A stretch of 21,532 nucleotides of DNA from Alteromonadaceae bacterium UBA2620 (GTDB taxonomy: Bacteria; Pseudomonadota; Gammaproteobacteria; Enterobacterales; Alteromonadaceae), in contig DDJQ01000027.1 of the NCBI GenBank assembly GCA_002339125.1, positions 1-21,532 on the forward strand. The letters are read 5' to 3'. The position numbers and the translations under genes are program-made. Position 1 is the first letter of the stretch. The number at the start of each line of letters is the position of its first letter. Below, piece by piece: positions 14,845 through 21,102 of this stretch. The notes under the pieces are model-generated. The model ran no database searches. It had not been told where the DNA came from and worked only from the letters and a program-made list of their open reading frames with translations.

Positions 14845-15459
14845 ATGCAAAAACAAACTCTTAGAGTTGGCGTTGGTGGGCCGGTTGGTTCTGGTAAAAC
14901 CGCATTACTCCGAACACTGTGCCTGGCCATGCGTGACAAATACAACATGGCGGTGGTCACCAACGATATCTACACTCATGAAGACGCACAGTTTCTTACC
15001 CGCCACGGCGCGCTTGAGGAAGATCGCATTATCGGCGTTGAAACCGGTGGATGTCCGCATACAGCGATCCGTGAAGATGCATCAATGAACCTCGCTGCCA
15101 TCGACGAACTTCAATCCCGGCACGCCGATCTCGATTTTGTGCTGGTAGAAAGTGGCGGTGACAATCTCAGTGCCACCTTTAGTCCGGAGCTCTCCGACTT
15201 AACTCTTTACGTGATTGACGTATCGGCTGGAGATAAAATACCGCGGAAAGGCGGGCCAGGGATCACCAAATCCGATCTGCTGATCATTAATAAAATCGAC
15301 ATTGCAGACATGGTAGGCGCTTCTTTGGAAGTGATGGATAACGACACGCGCAGAATGCGTGGTGATAAACCTTTTGTATTTACTAACCTTAAAGCTGGTC
15401 AGGGCCTGAATGAAATTATAAAGTTCATTGAGGTGGAAGGCATGCTCGTAAAATCATAA
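14845..15459 (+). CDS. ureG: Urease GTPase UreG
   Basis: SIMIBI-class GTPase of 204 aa that delivers nickel in a GTP-dependent way during urease assembly. The P-loop GGPVGSGKT is at 11-19. The nickel-binding C70-P71-H72 motif lies in ETGGCPHTAIRED, and the guanine-specificity motif NKID is at 149-152. 'VESGGDNLSATFSPEL' is the usual Walker B/switch region. Full length. AGGA precedes the ATG, and ureF ends 11 bp upstream. It is the last canonical urease gene; a small membrane protein follows after 13 bp. Confidence 0.97.
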   Translation: MQKQTLRVGVGGPVGSGKTALLRTLCLAMRDKYNMAVVTNDIYTHEDAQFLTRHGALEEDRIIGVETGGCPHTAIREDASMNLAAIDELQSRHADLDFVLVESGGDNLSATFSPELSDLTLYVIDVSAGDKIPRKGGPGITKSDLLIINKIDIADMVGASLEVMDNDTRRMRGDKPFVFTNLKAGQGLNEIIKFIEVEGMLVKS

Positions 15460-15472
15460 AACAGGAACCTGT

Positions 15473-15658
15473 ATGAAATACTTAATGACATTCTTAACCT
15501 TAATTTTTTCCTCACTGGCGTTAGCCCATGACGACCACTTTTTATCCGACAATGCCCATGCATTTTATCATGTAGTGTTTTACGGTCTGCTCATTGCTTT
15601 GGTCGCCTGTCTGGCCTGGTGGGGCTTCAGGCAGTTGCGCCATAAGTCTACTAAATAA
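15473..15658 (+). CDS. Small His-rich membrane protein at the end of the urease operon
   Basis: Predicted 61-aa protein, not assigned to a known family. Residues 1-18 look like a cleavable signal peptide (ending SLALA). After cleavage the mature chain would begin HDDHF and carry H19, H22, H29 and H33 on a short periplasmic segment. A single membrane helix (~34-51) and a basic cytosolic tail (RQLRHKSTK) follow. The ATG has AGGA upstream and lies 13 bp after ureG, ahead of the terminator at 15699, so it belongs to the urease transcript. A metal-binding N-terminal His cluster in a urease operon suggests a role in nickel uptake or sensing, as in HupE/UreJ proteins whose mature N-terminus also starts with His. 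It is far too short to be a permease itself. Confidence 0.7.
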   Translation: MKYLMTFLTLIFSSLALAHDDHFLSDNAHAFYHVVFYGLLIALVACLAWWGFRQLRHKSTK

Positions 15659-15698
15659 CCCATGGTGTAACACAGCGGATTCAGGTTGATGAAGAATG

Positions 15699-15722
15699 AG
15701 AGGGAGCCCTGCTCCCTCTTTA
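15699..15722 (+). terminator. Terminator of the urease operon
   Basis: AGAGGGAGC (15699-15707) pairs perfectly with GCTCCCTCT (15711-15719) around a CCT loop and is followed by TTTAA. It lies 40 bp after the small membrane-protein gene and 30 bp before the convergent porin stop, so it may serve both strands. The T-tract is short. Confidence 0.75.
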
Positions 15723-15750
15723 ACTACCTGCAACACAAGCGCTTATATAC

Positions 15751-16869
15751 TTAGAACTGTAATTGCAAACTTGCCGTTATGCTGTCTGCACTGCTTTGCT
15801 GTGAAACATCCAGGTTAGCGTAACCTATTCCGACCTGGGCATTGTAGCTATCAATGATATAGTTTACGCCCACATCGGTGCGCGCTGTTGTGATATCCGT
15901 ATCGGCGGCAAAGTTCTGATACCGGGCATAAGGCTGAAATTGCCCCCAACCGACCTGCTGAGCAAAGATATACCCCAGCCCAACCGAGTAAGCACGCCCC
16001 TGCTCACTCAAAAAAACATCGCCGGTATCGTAATCAAAGTATGCAGCTTCAAGCGATACCGCCCCGCCGCTGATTCTTTTTTCTATCAATAAATCAATGG
16101 TTAACTGACTATAATCGCCCACTGCGGCTGGCGAAGCCGCGCCATCGCTTTTTTGCCGATAGGCGATCCCAACAGTAAAAATATCCTTGTTACCCAGATA
16201 ATTACCGGTGCCATAATAGCCCGGCTCTTTATCCCAAAAACTATATTGAAGACGTGAGGCGTACATAAGCGCATCACTTTGCTCGGGATTATCGGCAACG
16301 TCATTGACGCCGCTGAAATGAAATATTTTATCGGCGTCAAAGGCACCAAAAGAATACACCAGCCGTTGGTCAAAGGCCTTTGCAACCACGGCCACACCAT
16401 CGTCCCGGCCAATGGTTCCGCCATTCCAGCCATAGCGTGCAGCGATGTTTTGCCAGTAGTCGCCACCAAGGGAATAATACGGGCCTGCCAGGTTCGCGCG
16501 ACTGCCGGGTGATAAAAACCGGCCGGCCCAGATTTCTATATCTGGCGTCAGCTTAAAGATTCCGGCCGCATCAATAACCTGCATAGTGTCATTACCACCA
16601 GATTTTTCGGTGGTAAAAATACCGCTGATTTTATCGTTTACGGCCCCGGCGATATACAAACGCGCGCTATCCAGGGAGAAATCATTACTTCGATCCCCGT
16701 TGTTGTCTGCGTTTTCCGTCGAGCGAAATGCGCCCCGTATCCCCATTCCCACACTAACAAACTGATTGTCACCAAACTCAATTTTAACTGCGGCCAAGGC
16801 CTGCTTTTGTGGCATGATCGCGGCTATACCAATCGCTATCAAGCTGGCACGATAGATTGTCCGTCCCAT
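15751..16869 (-). CDS. Outer-membrane porin (possible urea/short-amide porin)
   Basis: Beta-barrel outer-membrane protein of 372 aa. The signal peptide (MGRTIYRASLIAIGIAAI...ALA) is followed by alternating amphipathic strands rich in aromatic and charged residues. The final residue is Phe in 'ASLQLQF', the standard signal for barrel assembly. The start is the ATG at 16867-16869 with GGGAG seven bases upstream. Reading on to 16881 would need a TTG that itself overlaps this site. The N-terminal region ('VSVGMGIRGAF', 'FSLDSARLYIAGAVNDKI') resembles porins found with amide or urea uptake systems such as FmdC of methylotrophs. That is a recalled similarity. Position between urease and a response regulator, divergent from the latter, supports a role in uptake of the substrate of this island. 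Confidence 0.8.
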   Translation of the reverse strand: MGRTIYRASLIAIGIAAIMPQKQALAAVKIEFGDNQFVSVGMGIRGAFRSTENADNNGDRSNDFSLDSARLYIAGAVNDKISGIFTTEKSGGNDTMQVIDAAGIFKLTPDIEIWAGRFLSPGSRANLAGPYYSLGGDYWQNIAARYGWNGGTIGRDDGVAVVAKAFDQRLVYSFGAFDADKIFHFSGVNDVADNPEQSDALMYASRLQYSFWDKEPGYYGTGNYLGNKDIFTVGIAYRQKSDGAASPAAVGDYSQLTIDLLIEKRISGGAVSLEAAYFDYDTGDVFLSEQGRAYSVGLGYIFAQQVGWGQFQPYARYQNFAADTDITTARTDVGVNYIIDSYNAQVGIGYANLDVSQQSSADSITASLQLQF

Positions 16870-16962
16870 GTTATCTCCCAATAGTCATTTAAACACTTAA
16901 TCCACTGTGCCCTGAAAAAGGGTATCGAAAGCTGATCATAGTCAGGTTGGTTTTGGCAATGT

Positions 16963-16980
16963 ATACGTCAAATGGCGTAT
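16963..16980. promoter_or_regulatory. Inverted repeat between porin and response regulator
   Basis: ATACG (16963-16967) and CGTAT (16976-16980) are exact inverted copies with an 8-base spacer, in the 124-bp divergent region. They lie just before the ribosome-binding site of the regulator gene. Symmetric TACG-type half-sites are typical of LuxR/NarL-class regulators, so autoregulation is possible. This is inference from position and symmetry. Confidence 0.35.
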
Positions 16981-16993
16981 TCAGGGGGGTAAA

Positions 16994-18004
16994 ATGGTTG
17001 TTGAGCGCATGATAAGCGGAGTGTCGATCTGCCGGGAATTACAGTGTAGTATTAAATTACAAGGTACCAATAGCGCCCAGGATAGACAGTCTTTACCACC
17101 TATGTATACGGTTTTAGTAGTGGACGATTCGCCGGACTCTCTGAGTCTGATTAACGACATTCTTGAAAAGGAAGGGATCAGCACACTGGTGGCTCTTGAA
17201 GGTCAGCAGGCTATCACCATCGCCGAACAAATCAAGCCTGATATCATATTACTCGACGCCATGATGCCCAAAATGGATGGTTTTGAAACCTGTCTCAAGC
17301 TTAAGCAAAACCGTCTGTTACAACATATTCCGGTGGTTTTTATGACCGGCCTCACCGACAGCGACAGTACCCTTAAAGGGCTTAATGCCGGTGGCGTGGA
17401 TTATATTGTTAAACCGGTCAACCCTGACGAACTCATAGCACGCATAAAAATTCATGCGGGTAACGCTAAGGTCACCTCCAGTGCCCAGCATGCGCTGGAC
17501 TCGGTCGGTCAAAAGCTGTTTGCCGTTAACGGTGCCGCAGAGTTATTGTGGGCGACACCACAAACGCACGATTTTTTGTCGGCGATTCCACAGTCGGATG
17601 ATTGGTTTGAACAACACCTGGTCCCAACAGTGACCGCGATGATTGGGTTGTCGACCCAACAGAATGACCCCCAGCGCATTTGCTACGATGGCGGCGAGTG
17701 CGAATTAACGCTGTTGTCGCGCCGTGAAAATGGCGACTTTACCTTCAGAATAAGTCAGGTCAGGGAAGCGGTTTCCGGCGAGCAAACCCTGCGCGATGAA
17801 CTTGGCCTGACCACCCGGGAATCTGAGGTGCTATTCTGGCTCTCCAACGGCAAAACCAATAAGGAAATAGCCCAGATCCTCGACATTGGCGCGCGCACAG
17901 TTAATAAACATCTGGAACAGGTCTTTGTAAAACTTGGGGTCGAAAATCGCACCACCGCCGCCGGCATTGCTATTCGTACTCTAGCCAGGAGCGCTATAGC
18001 CTAA
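16994..18004 (+). CDS. Receiver/LuxR-HTH response regulator without an adjacent kinase gene
   Basis: Response regulator of 336 aa. A 36-residue N-terminal extension precedes a CheY-like receiver (~38-160) with D44-D45, phospho-acceptor D88 in LLDAMMPKMDG, T118 and K140. A middle region (~165-262) of unknown type follows, then a C-terminal LuxR-type helix-turn-helix (~271-330, with TRESEVLFWLSNGKTNKEIA as its core). AGGGGGG lies six bases before the ATG at 16994, so the extension is probably real. A Met at residue 37 has no ribosome-binding site. No kinase gene adjoins it. The nearest is the permease-kinase fusion at 6754-10131, and it is a natural candidate partner. It is divergent from the porin and convergent with eutC (8-bp gap). 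Likely targets are the porin, urease, permease and eut promoters; this is inference. Confidence 0.88.
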   Translation: MVVERMISGVSICRELQCSIKLQGTNSAQDRQSLPPMYTVLVVDDSPDSLSLINDILEKEGISTLVALEGQQAITIAEQIKPDIILLDAMMPKMDGFETCLKLKQNRLLQHIPVVFMTGLTDSDSTLKGLNAGGVDYIVKPVNPDELIARIKIHAGNAKVTSSAQHALDSVGQKLFAVNGAAELLWATPQTHDFLSAIPQSDDWFEQHLVPTVTAMIGLSTQQNDPQRICYDGGECELTLLSRRENGDFTFRISQVREAVSGEQTLRDELGLTTRESEVLFWLSNGKTNKEIAQILDIGARTVNKHLEQVFVKLGVENRTTAAGIAIRTLARSAIA

Positions 18005-18012
18005 CCTGGCGC

Positions 18013-18846
18013 TTATTGCGCTTTATCAGCCAGTAAAAAGACGCCTTGCCCCGACTCATCGGTGAGCACATTGTCTTCGGAGCGGTCTTTCAGGCCAACG
18101 CCCGTCAGCTGTTTAGCCCGGGCGTTTTCCATTAAATACAGGCAACGTGTGGCCGCTTTTTCCGAGGCTAGCCCCTCAGGGCGCACGTTAGAAATACAAT
18201 TACGTTTTGCATCGTCACAGCCGCGCTTTGGCTCCCTGGTAAGGTAAATTCCCAGGCTGTCCGGAGAACTCAAGCCCGGCCGCTCACCTATCAGCACCAC
18301 CACCATTTGCGCATTGAGCGCCTGGGCAATATCGTCACCGATGGCGACCCTGCCCTGTTCAACCACCGTAACTGGTGCCAGGGTCCATGCTGGCTGGCTG
18401 GTTTCCAGCTGAGTCAGTAAAGCCGTTAAAAACGGTACGCTTTGCTGCATTACCGCAGTGGCCGAGAGCCCATCGGCAATCACAATAGCCAGATCGAATG
18501 ATTCTTTTTCACGCAGATTTTGCAAAGAGTAAGTACTTGCTTCACTTAGCTTTCGGCCCAGGTCAGGACGCTGTAAATACACCAGGCGGCCCTCCGCCTC
18601 GCTTTTCACGCTTTGGAGTGTTAACGGTTGTTGCTGATAGCTCAGCGCTGCCAGTTGCTCACATAACAGTTCACCGTTTAACGGGCTGTGTACCGCATCA
18701 ATGGCCTGGGCATGCGCGAGCTGAAATTTAAGTAATTCACTGGTGGGCAGGCTGGTACCGGCCCGGCCAAGTCCGATCCGTGCTGCGGTTAGCTCGCGTA
18801 ACTGTTGCCAGGTATCGGTGTGCAGGTGTTGTTCCTGGTTACTCAT
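18013..18846 (-). CDS. eutC: Ethanolamine ammonia-lyase small subunit
   Basis: Small (light) subunit of adenosylcobalamin-dependent ethanolamine ammonia-lyase, 277 aa, slightly shorter than the enteric protein (~295). It carries the family's 'TAARIGLGRAGTSLPTSELL' region (R and G residues at 20-33), 'VIADGLSATAV', 'VVLIGERPGLSSPDSLGIYLT' and a late 'RNCISNVRPEGL' segment that lies near the cobalamin site. The start overlaps the eutB stop by 4 bases (ATGA, 18843-18846), so the two subunits are made together. No microcompartment genes, reactivase eutA or aldehyde dehydrogenase follow it within the window. The next gene is the convergent response regulator. Confidence 0.95.
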   Translation of the reverse strand: MSNQEQHLHTDTWQQLRELTAARIGLGRAGTSLPTSELLKFQLAHAQAIDAVHSPLNGELLCEQLAALSYQQQPLTLQSVKSEAEGRLVYLQRPDLGRKLSEASTYSLQNLREKESFDLAIVIADGLSATAVMQQSVPFLTALLTQLETSQPAWTLAPVTVVEQGRVAIGDDIAQALNAQMVVVLIGERPGLSSPDSLGIYLTREPKRGCDDAKRNCISNVRPEGLASEKAATRCLYLMENARAKQLTGVGLKDRSEDNVLTDESGQGVFLLADKAQ

Positions 18847-20243
18847 GGCTTACCTCCGTTGTGCGGCAGCGCCGCGGCAAACCGGCCCGGTAGTTTTTCG
18901 GCTAATAGCTGATTGCCACTATCGGTGAAGATTTTCTGTTGCTTTAGCCAGGTATCAAATTCAGGCGCCGGGCGAGCGCCGAACAGCTGACGAATATACA
19001 GCGCGTCATGAAACGACGTGGTCTGGTAGTTCAGCATAATATCGTCGGAGCCCGGGATACCCATGATAAACTGGCAATGAGCGCTGGCGAGTAAGGTGAG
19101 CAGGTTATCCATGTCATTCTGGTCAGCCTGGGCATGGTTGGTGTAGCAGATATCGCAGCCCATGGGTAAACCTAACAGCTTGCCACAAAAATGATCCTCT
19201 AAACCCGCCCGGATAATCTGTTTGCCATCAAACAGGTATTCTGGCCCGATAAAACCCACCACGGTATTGATAAGCAGCGGGTCGAGAACTCTGGCCAGGC
19301 CATAAGCCCGGGCCTCACAGGTTTGCTGATCGACCCCGTGATGGCCATTGGCCGATAACGCGCTGCCCTGGCCGGTTTCAAAATACATTACATTGTCGCC
19401 TACCGTCCCTCGCTTAAGTGATAACGCAGCCTCGCGAGCTTCCTGCAAAATAGCCAGAGAGACGCCAAAACTACTGTTAGTCACTTCGGTGCCGCCAATC
19501 GACTGAAACACTAAATCGACCGGCGCGCCGCGCTCGATGGCTTCAATGGTGTTGGTAACATGGGTCAGCACGCAGGACTGGGTGGGAATGTCGTACTGAT
19601 TGATCAGTTCATCGAGCATGTTGAGCAGCTTTATGGTTTGCGCCACATTGTCGGTTGCCGGGTTAATGCCAATTACCGCATCACCACTTCCGTACATCAG
19701 ACCATCAAAAATTGATGCCGCGATTCCGTTTAAGTCATCAGTGGGGTGATTGGGTTGTAAGCGGGTAGAAAAATGGTCAGGCACGCCAATGGTGTTGCGA
19801 AATGCGGTGATCACCTCACATTTTCGGGCCACCAGAATCAGATCCTGATTGCGCATAATTTTGCTCACCGCGGCTACCATCTCCGGGGTCAGGCCCAGAC
19901 ACACATCCTGCAACACAGTGGCATCGGTGGACTCAAGCAATAACCAATTGCGTAACTCACCCACGGTTAAACCGGCCACCGGAGCAAACGCTTCGGCGTC
20001 ATGGGTATCAATGATCAGTCGCGTTACTTCATCTTGCTCGTAGGGAATAACGGTTTCGTTTAAAAAAGTGCTCAGGGGAAGTTCGGCCAGGACCATTTGC
20101 GCTACCACTCGTTCTTCCGCAGTGGCCGCAGCCACACCGGCCAGTTGGTCGCCGGAGCGCAGTGGTGAGGCTTTTGCCATCACCTCGGCTAAATCCTTAA
20201 ACCGATACGTGAGCTGGCCGAGTGTGTAGCGATATTCTGCCAT
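18843..20243 (-). CDS. eutB: Ethanolamine ammonia-lyase large subunit
   Basis: Catalytic TIM-barrel subunit of ethanolamine ammonia-lyase, 466 aa (enteric EutB ~453). With EutC and adenosylcobalamin it splits ethanolamine into acetaldehyde and ammonia. Residues matching the E. coli active site are present one to two positions further along: R161 (TRLQPNHP), N194 (GINPATDN), E289 (YFETGQGSALSA) and D364 (CDICYTNHAQAD). GGGAG eight bases before the ATG supports the start. The gene is first in a two-gene operon with eutC. Near urease it adds a second cytosolic ammonia source, so the cluster reads as nitrogen scavenging. The acetaldehyde-using enzymes and ethanolamine importer must be elsewhere, unless the NCS1 permease takes that role. 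Confidence 0.96.
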   Translation of the reverse strand: MAEYRYTLGQLTYRFKDLAEVMAKASPLRSGDQLAGVAAATAEERVVAQMVLAELPLSTFLNETVIPYEQDEVTRLIIDTHDAEAFAPVAGLTVGELRNWLLLESTDATVLQDVCLGLTPEMVAAVSKIMRNQDLILVARKCEVITAFRNTIGVPDHFSTRLQPNHPTDDLNGIAASIFDGLMYGSGDAVIGINPATDNVAQTIKLLNMLDELINQYDIPTQSCVLTHVTNTIEAIERGAPVDLVFQSIGGTEVTNSSFGVSLAILQEAREAALSLKRGTVGDNVMYFETGQGSALSANGHHGVDQQTCEARAYGLARVLDPLLINTVVGFIGPEYLFDGKQIIRAGLEDHFCGKLLGLPMGCDICYTNHAQADQNDMDNLLTLLASAHCQFIMGIPGSDDIMLNYQTTSFHDALYIRQLFGARPAPEFDTWLKQQKIFTDSGNQLLAEKLPGRFAAALPHNGGKP

Positions 20244-20274
20244 AGCAACTCTCCCTGTGAGTGAGCTTCAATTC

Positions 20275-20303
20275 ATCATGCCCGCGCGGCGGTGCATTTG
20301 CAA
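20275..20303 (-). promoter_or_regulatory. Putative promoter of eutBC
   Basis: Reading the minus strand, TTGCAA (20298-20303) and CATGAT (20275-20280) are separated by 17 bp, each matching four of six consensus bases. This places transcription about 25-30 bases before the eutB ribosome-binding site. The moderate match suggests activation by a regulator, possibly at the inverted repeat just upstream. Confidence 0.4.
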
Positions 20304-20304
20304 T

Positions 20305-20340
20305 CGCTACCAGACGGCGGAATTTCACTTACCGGTAGCG
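20305..20340. promoter_or_regulatory. Inverted repeat upstream of the eutB promoter
   Basis: CGCTACC (20305-20311) and GGTAGCG (20334-20340) are exact inverted copies separated by 22 bases. They sit immediately upstream of the putative -35 of eutBC, where an activator would bind. The spacing is unusual for a single dimer and may reflect two sites or an RNA/DNA stem. Confidence 0.35.
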
Positions 20341-20403
20341 CATCGTACGTATTTGCTGTTTAATTAATACTCAACACAAGGAATCGACGATCAGGAAGTC
20401 ACA

Positions 20404-20856
20404 ATGAAATACCTATTATCCGTATTAATACTGGCAGCTTGCCTAAACTTTAACTTAACTAACTTAACTGGACAGGCACATAACTTAACTGGACAGGCAC
20501 ATGCAGACGAACAGCAGACTAACAATCTGGATTCTGCCTTATTTGGCTATTGGTACGGTGAGAGTATTCCCCTACCCATTGGCGGCAAGATGGTTAACAG
20601 CCGGTTTACCTACCTCTTTTTAGACAGCGGCCAGATGTATATGGGCCCGGAAACAGTGGTAGAAAAGGCACTAGAGGGTCAGCAAGGCTCTGCCCCAGAT
20701 AGCGAGGTAAGGACAGGCACCTGGACCGTTGAAGACGGTGTCTTGCTAGTGAAATGGGACAATGGCGCCAACACCAAACGCCGTTACCGGATAAACGGTA
20801 ACGCCTTGGAAATGCTTAACAAAAAAGGAAAAGTGGTTACCGCTTATCAGCGATAA
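20404..20856 (+). CDS. Small secreted protein with duplicated signal-region repeat
   Basis: Predicted exported protein of 150 aa, family not recognised. It starts MKYLLSVLILAACLNF, with AGGAA seven bases upstream of the ATG. The end of the signal region carries the heptapeptide NLTGQAH twice in a row, caused by an exact 21-bp tandem duplication (20461-20502). Cleavage is likely after AHA (before DEQQ). The mature part (~110 aa) has alternating Gly/Trp-turn strands ('LFGYWYGES', 'RTGTWTVEDGVLLVKWDNG', 'RRYRINGNALEML'). These suggest a small beta-barrel or lipocalin-like fold, but no function can be given. The Cys at residue 13 is not in a lipobox. A terminator overlaps the stop codon. The gene is monocistronic. 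Confidence 0.75.
   Translation: MKYLLSVLILAACLNFNLTNLTGQAHNLTGQAHADEQQTNNLDSALFGYWYGESIPLPIGGKMVNSRFTYLFLDSGQMYMGPETVVEKALEGQQGSAPDSEVRTGTWTVEDGVLLVKWDNGANTKRRYRINGNALEMLNKKGKVVTAYQR
20461..20502 (+). repeat. Exact 21-bp tandem duplication in coding sequence
   Basis: Two identical 21-bp units (20461-20481 and 20482-20502) lie head to tail in the signal region of the secreted-protein gene, keeping the frame and adding NLTGQAH. Each unit contains GGACAGGCAC (20470-20479 and 20491-20500). The same decamer recurs at 20711-20720 in the gene and at 20872-20881 after it. Perfect identity implies a recent event. Confidence 0.9.
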
Positions 20857-20866
20857 GAGCTTTTTT
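20842..20866 (+). terminator. Rho-independent terminator of the secreted-protein gene
   Basis: CTTATC and GATAAG pair around an AGC loop (stem 20843-20857, with a weak extension to 20860) and six T residues follow at 20861-20866. The stop codon (20854-20856) is inside the right arm. Confidence 0.7.
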
Positions 20867-21086
20867 GACATGGACAGGCACTCTTTCAATACTCAAGGTT
20901 ATGTAGCTTCAGCTCTATGAATCAGGCAGTTACTTCTGCATTTTTTATATTTCAGAGAGTGAAATTAGAGAAGTTTGTCTTTCAAATGCGTGGGAAGCCT
21001 GTTGAATGTCCGACAGTCGCTTTTCGCTAAATGTCTGGTGATAAGGAATGAAATGGTGTTGCTGTAATAATAAAGTTTGGCTTAAA
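20867..21086. other. AT-rich intergenic stretch
   Basis: No credible gene on either strand. The stretch is visibly richer in A and T than its surroundings (for example 20938-20955) and holds the fourth copy of GGACAGGCAC (20872-20881). It separates the secreted-protein gene from the 3' end of the transposase gene and may include the flank of a REP/RAYT element. Confidence 0.4.
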
Positions 21087-21102
21087 AGAGCATGAAAGCT
21101 CT
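21087..21102 (-). terminator. Weak terminator of the transposase gene
   Basis: On the minus strand AGAGC, a 6-base loop and GCTCT form a 5-bp stem that overlaps the TAG stop and is followed by TTTT. Short but correctly placed. Confidence 0.4.

Noticed and set aside
18004..18025. GCGC-TTATT-GCGC hairpin between the regulator and eutC
   Set aside because: A 4-bp stem with a poor T-tract is too weak to call a terminator.
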